Assembly (NCBI GenBank): GCA_036971615.1
Contig: JAYKKR010000025.1
Location: 310,001-374,000, forward strand
Direction of reading: 5' to 3'
DNA length: 64,000 bases
DNA from: Amyloporia xantha
Taxonomy: Eukaryota; Basidiomycota; Agaricomycetes; Polyporales; Adustoporiaceae
Part shown: positions 10,378 to 21,566 of the stretch, in pieces
How positions within the stretch are numbered: the stretch's first letter is position 1
How the letters are laid out: the number at the start of each line of letters is the position of its first letter
Notes under the pieces: model-generated
What the model saw: only the letters and a program-made list of their open reading frames with translations
Database searches by the model: none
What the model was told of the DNA's origin: nothing
Program-made: the position numbers and the translations under genes

Positions 10378-13300
10378 ATGCCTCTGAGATATATCCGTTC
10401 TAGAGTGACCACAGGAAATGTGCTCAGTGTGGCGATCGCAACGACTGCCGCCACTCAGAACTTGGCAAGCTTGGCATCTTTCCCCGCAGTTGGTGTACCC
10501 GCTGCGATACTCTTGAAGATATTTGAGACAATCCAAGTGGGGTATTCAGTCAACGGTGGGGGGAAGACTCTGACGTTGCATTATAGGATGTGCAGACAAA
10601 CAGAAGCGACTGCTATCGCTTAGCGAATCGTTGTCTTTCGTTGTTGGTCGATATAAGAGACCAGATGGAAGATCGCTGGGCAACTGCGCCGGCATCTCTC
10701 GTCAAAGCGATCCAAACATTTGAACAGTAAGGCTATTTTTCGTGGCCTCCTCAGCCAGCGTCAGCTTATTTTTAGGACATTGGAATCCATATACGAGTTC
10801 CTGAAAGGCGAGGCCGACAACAAGTGGACAACTCGCTTACTGCGCAAAGGAAGAATCGAGAGTGCCTTGAAACAGTTCAATATCTCTTTGGACGACGCTG
10901 CGAGGTCATTTCAGGTCCGGCGCATAGTTCTCAAATACCGCTACATACCAAGCAATGAGCTCATTTACAGATCGCCACTTTGATTAATATTCATTACGCA
11001 ATCGGGGATAGGAGATCCGAGCAGGCCCCTCCCTTGTTTGTGGAGGGCATATCTATAGCCAGCTCGCAGATTGCTTGTCCCTCTGATGATAGGCCCCCAT
11101 CAACCGAACATTTCAAAACCACCAATATCGAAAATTTTGTCTCGTCACCTGTTGCTGATGCAAGACGACTCATTCATGTGACAAATAGTGGGATTTCTAA
11201 TTACTCTTCTAGACTTTCTCTACCGACGAAGATGCTAGGGTCCATAATATAAACTCCACGGTTTCGGATGACTATGTCCTTGTTTCCGACACCCCATCCA
11301 ACTCTATCCGCGCCACCGACGACGACTCTTGGCCTCTATCTGAAGCAGACATCATCGCTCTAGGTAATCATGGTGTAAGTAGCGTATGCCGCCCTCGAAA
11401 TCTGATCTGATGCTCTTGCCTAGTTTCGTCGATACCGCCAGTCTGACCTCGTCTTACGCGGCCGCTCGCGTATCAAAGAGGGATGGTGGGCTGGGGCGAC
11501 AGAAGTTCAGGCTGATGGTCGGAATCTGCTCTTGAGACGATATGAAGAACCTCGTAGCATCGCAATGAAGGTTAGTCTTCTGCTGACAGCTCTGACTGCC
11601 TACTCAAGTCTCATGGCAGAAATGGATTCGTGATGTGAAAATCCTACAGAACGTTTTGTAAGTGTCTGATCCCCTTGTGTGGCATGTGCTCATTTCTACG
11701 CAGCCATCCTAATTTACCTCAGATGGTGGGATACTCTGGCGAAGAATGTCCTACACCGTTCATTCTGCTTGCAAATGGTACATGATGTTTCATTCCCTGT
11801 ATTTTTCCTCGCTAAATGTTGAATAGTTCAAACACAGTTACCTCAAGCCCTCGTGATTGACACGATCAAGAATGCAGACCTAGCCACCTGTGTCGAGCTC
11901 ATAGTCCGCTTTGTGCGCAATTATTCATTTTTACCTCCTTGACTTCCCATGCTGACCTCTCCGAGTAGTATAAGGACACCTGGGTACGGTATGATTCAGG
12001 CATGTCAAATAGCATACTAAACGACACCCCCGACGCAGGACGCGGCGTTGTATTTGCAACGTCAGCTCAACCTGTCTGATTCTAAAATTCAAGACTATGT
12101 CGAGGTCAGCCCTTGTCTGTACAGCACGATATTCACATCTCATCATTACCGACAGAATGCTAGTTATCGCATCGATGCGGAACAGACACTAGTTATGGGG
12201 CTACCGCCTCCTGAAGTTGACTCATGGATCAGCTGGCGGAATTTTGGCTTGGCGCATTCCATTCGGGGAGTCTACCTCAAAGTATGACTTCACGCCCTGT
12301 GACTGCGCATATTTAACTGAGCCTCTTGCATAGTTGCTGCCCAATCAGGGGTATGTAGGCCAGCCGTACGACATTGCGGATGATGGTAATTGGCCCTCCT
12401 GGCTCGTGATGTCGGGGATGCTGATGTCCGATGCAGCTAGCATCGACAAACAGCTAAAAATAAACCATCTTTCCATGATTTTAAATGCCATCCTTCCCAG
12501 CGTTAATGATGCTACGACAGTATCAACGCGCCTTCAGTCGCTTCTCATTGACGACGACGACGAAGGTTGCCTCAGGCAGCATTTAACCCTTCGACAAATT
12601 AGGCTTGCTGCTCTCAAAACGAACCTGCACGAACAAGCTTGGAGACAAAAGCTCGCGTCGGCACACACGTATGAGGTGGGTGACCTGGGATATGTGCAGG
12701 ATGGAGAAGATTTTGCTTCCTTTAGAGTCTTGTGCAATGTATTTCGGGATGAAGCCGCCTCCATGGAAATCAGTTATGCCGCGAGTGGTATGCAGTTCAG
12801 TTGGGAGAATGGATTTAACAACAAGCAGGAGCTGCAGCCTTTTCCTTGCCCTGACGACATGCAGGGGTAAGTTCATCCTAAAAAGTGTGCGACCCGTGTC
12901 CAATTATTTATCTGTCAGGTGGACTGTTGTCGTCCCACCGGGTTCGCGAGAAAACGTACAGGTTGTTCATGAGGCATACGTCACTCGGACTAGTCAAGCA
13001 TGGCAGTATATCCTTGATCATGGGAAGAAGCTGGCGGAGAAATACTCCCTGAAGCCCCAAGATTTCATATTAGGTTTGTTTTCTACATCTCTTTCAATTC
13101 ACTAGCATTCAAGCATGCAATCGCTAGTAACCCGAGCAGGAGTCGATCAGCGCTTTGTAGTGCAGTCGATGGACCTCAGTCATCGTATGAATCATATTGC
13201 AATGCCTGGCCATCAGCGACATGCACCAGGGTTCGGACATGCACCACAGCCACATTTCATGCATTCACATCCGCATTATGGTGGTTTGGGGCGCCCGCCT

Positions 13301-13537
13301 GCCCCACCGGCCGTTCTGTATATTTTTACTTCGCTTGACAAGGACAAGAAGCCGACATGGTCCGACACTCCTTCGCATGGACTGAATAAACATGAGCTGA
13401 GGACACATTGCTCTGTCATTCCCGAGCAGTGAGTGTAAGCCCTCCTGAAAAAATTGGACCATTTATGATGTTTTGCTCTCAGCCCATATGGTTTCTTCAA
13501 CTACGTCCAACTGCATCCTGAGGATTTCGCAGAATAA
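10378..13537 (+). CDS. MLKL_NTD-like adaptor fused to pseudokinase-like domain, 791 aa
   Basis: Sixteen exons: 10378-10536, 10587-10726, 10776-10914, 10971-11150, 11213-11374, 11424-11570, 11620-11657, 11704-11777, 11827-11912, 11969-11983, 12039-12104, 12156-12281, 12334-12866, 12919-13073, 13128-13428, 13483-13537. All junctions are in frame; the exon 4 donor could instead be at 11178. The N-terminus (CYRLANRCLSLLVDIRDQM, TFEQTLESIYEFLK) is the four-helix-bundle type found in fungal MLKL_NTD/NLR adaptor regions. A linker leads to a kinase-like N-lobe (SIAMKKWIRDVKILQNVFHP, then NLPQMVGYSG), but HRD and DFG catalytic motifs are not visible, so a pseudokinase is inferred. The C-terminal half has YVGDLGYV-like and VVVPPGS segments and a His/Pro-rich patch (about residues 690-730). 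Likely a signalling or regulated cell-death scaffold by family analogy; function unproven. Confidence 0.78.
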
Positions 13538-14058
13538 CAAACTTCCGCGTGAATGTAAAAGGTTGTGGCATCACTTGAATACCTTCAATGTGCTTCTACT
13601 GCATACATTCTTGTATGTTATTTTCTAGTCAGACATGAAATCGGTGCAGAAATGACACGAAAAGCTCGTTCATGTTCCAGTTCAGACTTTGCTTGAGCGA
13701 ATGAATAATTGGTGCGGTTGAAAAGGACGAGGCCCGATGGAGAATGCATGTTGAGGAAGAAAATAATATATTAAAGACCGACGGCCACATAGTGACAGCG
13801 ATCTTCGACTGTAACATAAACCATCGAGCTAAGGGAACATGGTGCTTAACTTATGCCTAGTCCTTTAGTGCTACTGGTTACATATACGCTGATGCGATGT
13901 GTCTGACGAATGCAAATGCGAGAGAATGTCCCAACACTAGAGAAGCCTTAAATAATGATGATTGCTCGTTGACGACAAGTCGCCGAGCGGATGCAGAAGT
14001 CATGAAGTCGTTAAGGTCATCACGTAACAAATGGCAAGAAAACGTTTATCGTAATTGG
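13538..14058. other. Convergent intergenic region
   Basis: Between the stop codons of the plus-strand pseudokinase-like gene and the minus-strand kinase gene. Open frames are short and unsupported; nothing beyond 3' UTR sequence is seen. Confidence 0.6.
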
Positions 14059-16088
14059 TCACTTTGGCGAGGAGACTTTGCCGTTGGGTTTGGCTTTGGA
14101 AGCAGGAGAAGGAGGAGTGGAGGGGAAGGCATGATTGTGTACGCCAGGGCGAGGTGGGCGAATTCCACAATCCATCGGTGCATTCTCACCGCATTTCACG
14201 TGTGCTCTGCAGAACCGCAAGACAGTCAGCTTCCTGGCCCCAACATATAACTCAGACATATACCTCAATCCACAGTCATCACACTCCAGCACAGGCTTCC
14301 ATCCCAGTCTCTTCGTGCACACATCGCACTTAGCCGCAAGAAGTGTACTGGAAAAGATGAATTCGAGCGGATTGCGGTTCCATAACATATCTGCGCTAGG
14401 GGGAGATGCGCTGCGGCTTCTGCTTCCACTGGCGCTAGTTCGCTTCGCCCCAGGCTTCAGTAAAGAGAATCGGTGTACTAGTGGAAGGGTTGAGCTGCGA
14501 ATGGTGGAGCCACCCTCAGTGGCAGCAGCGACGGACAACGGGGCAAGTGAGGATGTGGACGCAGTATAATAGGATTCGATTGAGATTAGCGATTCTGCAG
14601 GCGTAACTTCATTTGCGCCAGATGGTGGAGGGTCGGCACTCGGGGAAGGGCGAACGGTGAGAATTGATGAAAGTGAAGGAGCAGAGGATTCGATGCTCGT
14701 GGTGTGCGACCGAATGACCGTAGTACTGTATTCAGAATGAGCGCTCGACGTGCTGTCCAGCAGCGGTTGTGCACTGTCACCCCTATGACCTATGAAAAGG
14801 TAAGCTATCCGTGAACCTACGCAGGTGGATGAAACAAACCTGATGCTTCGCCCCACACACTGCTGAGGTCAACGTGACTGAGCCGCTCGACTGCTTGCAT
14901 CAACTCCTCATCGCTGTCTTCGGCTTCATCACTTGAATGCACCTCCACTGTGGTTGATGACTCTCCACCACTTCGTATGTCTCTCCCGACGCCCATACCG
15001 AAGCTTGGGATCCGAGGTGCTGCACCAGGTCTGCGAGCTGCACCGGTCATAAACTTCACTGTCCCAAGGTGCATGTCCTCCACTTCAGAAGGGCGCGACA
15101 GCACCTCAGCTTCGATCTCGCGCAGACGGTCAAGAATGTCACGAGTTCCAGGTCGCGTAGATGGGTCTTGCGCGAGGCAGTCGAGCGCGAGTGTTATGAA
15201 CGCGGGCGGACATCCCGGACTAGCAAGCCGCCGCACCTCATCCGGATCGATGGTGAACAAAGGCGCCGCGCGTCGAAAGGTGTGATCGTCTGCCAGTTTG
15301 CGCGCCGCGATCTCACACAATATGACACCAAGCGAGAAGATGTCAGTCGGCAAATCAAACTCAGTCCCAGTCAAAATTTCCGGAGACATGTAGGAGTCGG
15401 TGCCGCAAAATGTGAGTCGCTTCGACTCCTCCGCATTGCGAGCTGCGATGCGCGCGAACCCAAAGTCCGTGATCTTCAATCTGCCGTTGGCGGTCACGAG
15501 TAGATTCTCGCCTTTGAGATCACGATGAATACACTTCCGCGCATGGAGGTACGCGAGAGCACGGGCAATGTCGGTTGCAAACGATAAGCGAAGCCGCCAA
15601 GGGAATGGTTTGGACTTGTCGTGAATGTAAAGACGAAGGTTCCCGTTCTCGATGAACTCTGAGATGATGAAGATGCGTCCGTCCGGCGCCTGAGAGAGTC
15701 CGAGGTAAAGGACGACGTTTGGATGGCGGGCCTCCCTAGATTGCTTTGAGTACATTAATGCCGTAAGGACTAGGGAACTCACTTCATGAGCCTCCATTCA
15801 CGCTCAAAGTACTTAGAGACATCATAATCGGTGGAGGGCAGGACCTCCTTGATGGCAACATCAATTCCTAGATACACGCCTACCGAATATTTGAAAATCT
15901 GGATGACTGGGCACGATGGGGCTGGAAACTACTCACCCTTATAGACGTTGCCAAACGAACCGGAGCCTAGCTTCTTCCAGTCGCCCTTGATGTCCTGCAA
16001 CACTCTCAGGTCTGGATTGTCAGGCTAGAGTTAAAAAGAAAAGACATACCTCGAATGGAATAACATCAAAAGCATCGGAATGAATCAT
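14059..16088 (-). CDS. TKL-type serine/threonine kinase with C-terminal C1-like domain, 587 aa
   Basis: Six exons (16088-16050, 15994-15937, 15879-15783, 15735-14840, 14789-14264, 14206-14059), introns 47-57 nt. The kinase domain occupies about residues 15-275: P-loop GSGSFGNV, VAIK with the ATP-anchoring lysine, HRDLKGEN catalytic loop, DFG, then GTDSYMSPE replacing the usual APE. The HRDLKGEN loop and small N-lobe fit tyrosine-kinase-like (TKL) kinases of Agaricomycetes. A Ser/Thr-rich linker follows, then a zinc domain with Cx2C, Cx2C, HxxC and a final C (CDVC, CDDC, HVKC, DCG), spliced in its middle; this is C1-like but compact. Expected to phosphorylate Ser/Thr in a signalling pathway; the C1-like domain may bind lipid or another protein. 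All catalytic residues are present, so activity is likely. Confidence 0.86.
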
Positions 16089-16551
16089 GGTCGAGGGCGT
16101 ATAGACCACGATGACGAGGGGGAGGAGAGCAAGGAGCGCTGAGGGGTGCGCTTTCGACAGCTTTCGACGCGAGGCCACACAATCTGGTTCGGTTTGAGTG
16201 TCGGCCTGTTCGGCTCACCACGTGATTCAGGCGTGAAAATACGCGTGACGCGACGCGTCAGTCACAGCACAAGTCGCGTAGGACCATGTAAGGGAGCTCA
16301 ACGAGCGTTACGATGCCAGTACTGCATGGCTAGCACACGATGTCTAGAACAGGAGCAATGCGACAGCAATATATTGGTACAACGTATAACAGCAACTATC
16401 AAAGACAACCAAGTGCATCGGTCAACAAATGATAATGAAAAGTTTGAAGCACAGCCAATCACGACAACGATACAACAGATAAACGCAAGGGCATCAAGTT
16501 TGCGCGATGCAACGGTCAGCCTCTACGGCGCCAACGGCCACGCTTGAAGGA
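16089..16551. other. Intergenic, kinase promoter region
   Basis: Upstream of the kinase start. The last part (about 16515-16560) is the severed 3' end of zinc-finger gene A: on the minus strand it reads SFKRGRWRRRG and a stop, and is now separated from the gene by the inserted element. Confidence 0.6.
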
Positions 16552-16560
16552 CTCCTTAGC

Positions 16561-17074
16561 ACTTGAGGTTAATGTCCCGGTGCGCTTGCGTAGCCTTTCA
16601 AACTCCGACGTGGTGCGCGCACTACACGTGACTGCGCAGACGCGTCGAACTTCAAAATCTCCCAAGTCCGTCTAGACGATCTACTCTAGTGTGCTGCAAG
16701 TGTGCTGTGTTGTTCTGTCTGCCACATAAATTTCGGCCTCGTATTGGAGCTACTATGCAGGATAGAACGTATATTGAGTGCTCCTATGCAATCAGTTCTT
16801 GAGAATATGCCAGTATATTTGTATCTTGCAAAAAATCAACGAAGAGTCATACACTCTATGGCCTGAACAGGAAATTGTATGTATTCTTATCCATGTACTT
16901 TATGACAGAGCAGAAGGTGTTTTCTACCGCACTCATTAGGCTACATAAGGTGCCGTGTGGCGCTGCGAAGTTGCATCTGAGGCTCTCTGAGCCGGCGACT
17001 GTGTCACGTGTAGCGCGCGCACCCCGTCGGAGTTTGAAAGGCTACGCAAGCGCACCGGGACATTAACCTCAAGT
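16561..17074. mobile_element. Non-autonomous Mutator-like (MULE) element, 514 bp
   Basis: The ends are long inverted repeats: 16561-16633 matches the reverse complement of 17002-17074 over about 73 bp with only two internal mismatches (first bases ACTTGAGGTTAATGTCCCGG on each side). The element is flanked by a perfect 9-bp direct repeat CTCCTTAGC (16552-16560 and 17075-17083). Nine-bp target duplications with long terminal inverted repeats are the hallmark of Mutator-like elements. The interior (about 370 bp) has no transposase ORF. The insertion sits inside the 3' end of zinc-finger gene A, and paralogue E (50.86-50.90 kb) shows the same sequence without the insertion. Confidence 0.88.
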
Positions 17075-18654
17075 CTCCTTAGCCAGCACCTTCATCAGGC
17101 AAGCCCGGAAGTGGTCACCGGCACGCTTGCGATCTTTTCGGGCGCTATGCCCGCAGATTTCGCAAATATTTGCGCAAGTCGCGGACTTGAAGTGCACATT
17201 CTTGACGTGCCGCCATAAGCTGTCAAGATTCATCCAGATCCCGACATCTTCAGCTTCCTGCTTTTCGATGCACGCCCACCGGTGACATTGGCATTTTTCG
17301 CTCAGGCCGAGCTCTTTTCGAGAGGTCACCTCCGCAATGGCTTCCGGCTTGTGCATGTCCTTCCAGTGTTCAAGCATCTCTTGCACAGAGCCCTTTTGAG
17401 TGCAGTCATTCCACTCGCAGTGAACGACTTTCCCTTCGTCAGTCCCAAACCGGCGCTGGATCCCGTGCTCGTTGCAAATGTGATCCCAAAGTTCCTTCGG
17501 CGACCCTTTGGTTTCACAACGCCGCCATCCGCATTCGAGATCTTCATTGGTCACTTTACGTAATTTCGATGCCGGGGCCCGAACCGCAGGCTGTGGTTCC
17601 TCTGGCGACGTGTCCCGCTTCCTCTTGTTGGGGGATGTGGCACTGGCTGGAGACATAGCTTCATTTGTTGGCTCTGAAGTAGCGTCTAATGTGACGGCGG
17701 AAGTCGACGCGATGGGTGGCGACGCCGACCGATATACCCTCTTGCTAGGGTATGGGGCCCTGGCTGGGGACGTAGCTCCCTCTATTTGCACTGGAGTAAC
17801 GTCCAGCGTGACTGCGGAAGTCGATGCGATGGGTGGCGATGTTGACTGATATACCCTCTTGTTACCAGTAGGGGATGCTGCACCGTGGCTGGCTGGGGAC
17901 ATAGCTCTAACTATTTGTGATGGAGCGGCGTCCAACGTGAAAGCTGAAGTCGATGCAATGGGTGGCGACGTCGACCGATATGCCCTCTTGCTAGGGAATG
18001 AAGCACTGGCTGGGGACATAGCTCCAGCTTTTTTGTATGGAGTGGCGTCCAACGTGACAGCGGAAGTCGACGCAACGGGTGGCGATGCTGACTGATACAC
18101 CTTCTTAATAAGGGATGGGGCACCGGATGGGGCCGTAGCTTCAACCAATTGAGCTGAAGTAGCGTTCAATGTCACGGTGGAAGTAGATGCGATGTATGAC
18201 GACGTCGACTGATTCACCAGACTAATCAAAGCCGATATCAGTTCCTCTCGTAAATCGTAAAGTGCGAGTGTATGAATATGTTCGGCAAACGAGCTAGACG
18301 GACCTCTCTGGTTCCTGGCCAAAACGACGAGAGACGAATGATCGGGAGACGCTGAGAAGTGAGACGTCAACACACATAGAGCCCATATGAAAGACAATGC
18401 CATCACTAACTAAGGGGCTTCTTCAGGGACTGGACGGGCTTGTGTAGATGTGGCCCGACTACTCGGCATGGGAGCGCCGGTGTCTGATAAAGTAGACGAA
18501 CTTGCAGAACTTGCAGCGGAGAAAGCTGTCAGAACGTGGCTGCAGAGCATGAGTGGCAACGCGAATACCTAGCATCCGTGTTGGTGTCTGCGTCCCAAGC
18601 TTCGAAGTCAAAGATCGACTCGAAGTCCATTGTGAAATTGTGCTTCGAATCCAT
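17069..18654 (-). CDS. Zinc-finger family member A, C-terminus altered by MULE insertion
   Basis: The main exon covers about residues from the serine-rich region to the stop at 17069. It carries four zinc-binding units: two Cx4Cx11Hx4H fingers (CGWRRC...H, CEWNDC...H), a third with a longer spacer ending HVKNVH, and CEICGHSARKDRKRAGDHF ending in C (Cx2C...HxxxC). N-terminal to them are five tandem repeats of about 37-40 aa with consensus SxSPPIASTSAVTLDAT...MSPAS (about 17.63-18.20 kb), rich in SP sites. Upstream exons are predicted from ATG 18654 or 18630 (MDFESIFDFEAWD) and a second exon (SSTLSDTGAPMPSSR), joined by a 59-nt intron (GTATTC...AAG); the junction to the main exon is unresolved. 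The stop codon TGA lies in the MULE terminal repeat, replacing the last 12 or so residues found in paralogue E. Function unknown; nucleic-acid binding is plausible. Confidence 0.7.
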
Positions 18655-18752
18655 TGTATAGGGGTTTGGGTGGAGTATAGACAAAGGAAAGGGTCAAAGG
18701 TGTGGGTGTAGATGTGGTAAGGGTGGGATAGGGGGAAAGAATCAAGTCGGCC

Positions 18753-18787
18753 CCGTTGAAATAGCCCGCAACGCGTACTCAGAGCCA
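18753..18787 (-). promoter_or_regulatory. Zinc-finger family promoter block, gene A
   Basis: On the gene strand: GC-rich CGCGTT, then GGGCTATTTCAACGG about 100 bp before the start codon. It is the counterpart of the blocks upstream of B, C, D, F and G; similarity to D extends a further 100 bp upstream. Confidence 0.6.
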
Positions 18788-20269
18788 AACTGAGAATAAC
18801 AACGCGAGCAAACGCGACGACGCGTATGTCACAGGACCTATCGTCAGCAAACAAAGAGGACAATGCAACGAAAAATTTACACAGTACCCGATGAGGTTTA
18901 CTGGGGCCTGGGGACACCGGAGCCCAGTCAAAGCAGTGATGCTTTGGCAACAACGCCTTTGTGCCACTCATCCCGATTAGGACCAAGTCAACAACGGCCA
19001 TCCCAGCGACGCTGCAAACGCGGATCAGCAGCATGTAGCATTCCTGATTGTCGGCAGCAGAGACTCGCTGTCAAGGCCATCATGGAATCCGCTACGAACC
19101 GTTCGCCACAACCTACACCCCAATCATCTTGACCAAGTCGGCGAAATCGTATATCTCTGTCCACGGTGCCGTTCTCATGTTGATGGTCGTGTGCACCCGG
19201 AGTCTACACAACTTCGGGTGCAGAAATGAGTATCCCTCATGTCCCACCCGATGTCCACGCCAAAAGCAGGATGGAAGGCCTCCATATCGCCACCGTCTTT
19301 TTAAGGACGACTACTTCCCTCCATCAGGCAGAAAAGCTCTTCTGACCTGTTAGGCAACATTCGATGAAAATCGCCAAGTACAAGAGTCAAGTACCACTTA
19401 CACCGGGTACGATCCCTCCATGTCCTTGAAAGTGCCTCTATTGTGGCGCGTCGAGCAGACCTTCTTGCGGACGTTGTAGTCCACCTCCTTCCAACCAAGA
19501 TATGGGACAATCTAGAGCTCACGGTCAATGCTTGCTGCCATGATATTGGACGCTGACATCTCTATCGCTCGCTGAACATAAAACTTGCCCTTCCATCTAT
19601 GATCTCAGACTTTAGCAACGCATCATGTTGCCCAGGCTTGTTGACTGCATCAGTCATGGACTACGCACCCATATTTGAGGGAGCTCCCGCGTCGACCGTG
19701 CTATTGTCGCCGAGGAATCGCAGAAGGCCGCCGATCTAGTCCCTTATACTAGTGATCGACAAGAAAGGAGAAAAAGTAGGGCCCAGTTTTGCCACAGAAC
19801 GGAGAACACTGATCCTGAGGTCACTGCAGCAGGACAGCGCCTACGCAGTGCAAAATCTACACCATCTCATCAGCGTAGTGCTGCGAAAATATGAAGAGTC
19901 TCCCGAAAAATGCGCGCTTCTCCGTGTCACTTTCACCATGCGAAAGACAACGAAAGACTGATGCACGAATATGAAATCAAGTTTTTCCATGGCCTATGTG
20001 AGTCACTTCCAGAACGTTTGCCAGCGTGGATGCAACATCCATTGCCCGAGCACGCTAGATCCGATGAAAGCGAAGTAGTATTCGTTTGGGACGAAGAGAG
20101 GTTGCGCTTAGGTCGGATCTATCTCGAGAATAGATCTACTGAGACAGCGTTGCCGCCATGTTAACGTACAGATTCACACCGAAGCTTGGCTACCCAATAT
20201 CCGTAAGCAATATCGGTGGTCCACAACGGCCGTGCAGGTAAGCACTCACACATCAGTACCTCAAACGGG
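18788..20269. other. Intergenic, no supported gene
   Basis: The first 250 bp match the sequence upstream of gene D (about 43.38-43.57 kb, inverted), including the ACGCGTCGTCGCGTTTGC-type GC tract. The rest holds short ORFs (for example 19752-20164 plus) without motifs, splice support or paralogues in the window. Confidence 0.45.
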
Positions 20270-21140
20270 CTGAGGTATTTATGAGGTAAGCATACAATGT
20301 CTTTTATTATTCGAGATCCTATAGCTTACTTTGCTAGATTTCCACCGATCATGAGGCACTCGGGTCAAAGAGGAGAGAAAAAATTCCTGGAATAATCACT
20401 TCTGCAGCGAAAGCCTTCGATCACGGGTGATTACATGAGAAATATGAGTAACCCCAATGAGAGGAAGTCACATCTGAGAGGCGGAAACCCGTCCAGACGG
20501 TAGGTTCCTTGATGAAAAGGCAGCCTGCGCGCGATGGCATGCTGAGGAACAACGAGATCCGTAACAGGAACCGAGTTGGAAAGCGCAACTTTCCACCTAG
20601 ACGAATGGTATTCTGCAAGACATCATGGGTAGAGTGCATTGCTGTCGAGTATCTATTCCCATTCTGTTCATACCCTCCATACTAGGCCAGCCAGGCCCAG
20701 AAGTTCCGCCCACTGGTGACAGACATTGTGCCCACAGTGTAGGAAGCAGAACACTGACCGACGGATTCTGTCTTCAACGGGCTAAGAACATTCTGTCTCG
20801 ACAGACGCCAAGCAATCGAATGGCGAATAATCAAGGAGATGCTCCGTTAGAGGCTCCACAACATTCGAGTAGATGCGTGCTTGCAATGTGGAGGAAAAAT
20901 GGCGCAAATGCTGCGACGTTCGCATAAATATGGGAAAGACGAGATAGAAGGTGGCCGTAGATGGTGTCGAGCTACCATATGGTCCTTGACGTAGCACGTC
21001 GTGGTTCTACTTCGCCTCCTCCACCCTCTGAAATATTGACCTTGTCCGTATTGAGTCCCAAAAAATCCCTCGTAAACGTGAACATCGCCGTGAAATCTTC
21101 ATACGGGTCGCCACACGGTCTACGAGTTCATGCTCGAGAG
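20270..21140. repeat. Dispersed repeat S, copy 1
   Basis: Collinear, diverged match to 32.90-33.80 kb in the same orientation. Anchors include TCCTATAGCTTACTT (20.32 / 32.95 kb), GGAAGCRGAACACT (20.74 / 33.48 kb), TCTGTCTCGACA (20.79 / 33.53 kb) and GCAAATGCTGCGACGT (20.90 / 33.64 kb). No intact gene in this copy. Confidence 0.65.
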
Positions 21141-21566
21141 TGCACGGAAGACAAATAGGCAACAGATTCAGAAGAGCATAAGAGTGTGTGCGTCGAGCTG
21201 GTCGCTGTGTCGGCTAACGAGCTGAGCGCGCCCGACTGCCTGCCAGCAACGCAGTCGTCAACATGATTAGGGTGGCCGTGGGGGAGGGGGGGGTCGATTG
21301 GTCGGATTCGATTGGCGCGCGTAGATAGTCGCGCGTCACAACGACGGGCACAAGTCACGTTTACCCTTTTCCAGTCATGCAATTTGTCTTGAAAAACCCT
21401 TAGGCCAGCTTATTTTATATACTAATAAGTCTATTTATGGCATTTTAAGTAGGTAAATCAATTGTAGCATACAAATTAAGTAGACAGAGTTGTCTAAATT
21501 TGAAGGTTCTTGCAATAAAGGCAGTGACTTTGAAAGGCTTGTTGTATGAAGCCGCCTAGTCCCAAT

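Noticed and set aside
16560..17074. hAT element with an 8-bp target duplication
   Set aside because: Including the shared C on both sides makes the duplication 9 bp and the inverted repeats exactly symmetrical, which with 73-bp ends fits Mutator-like elements better.
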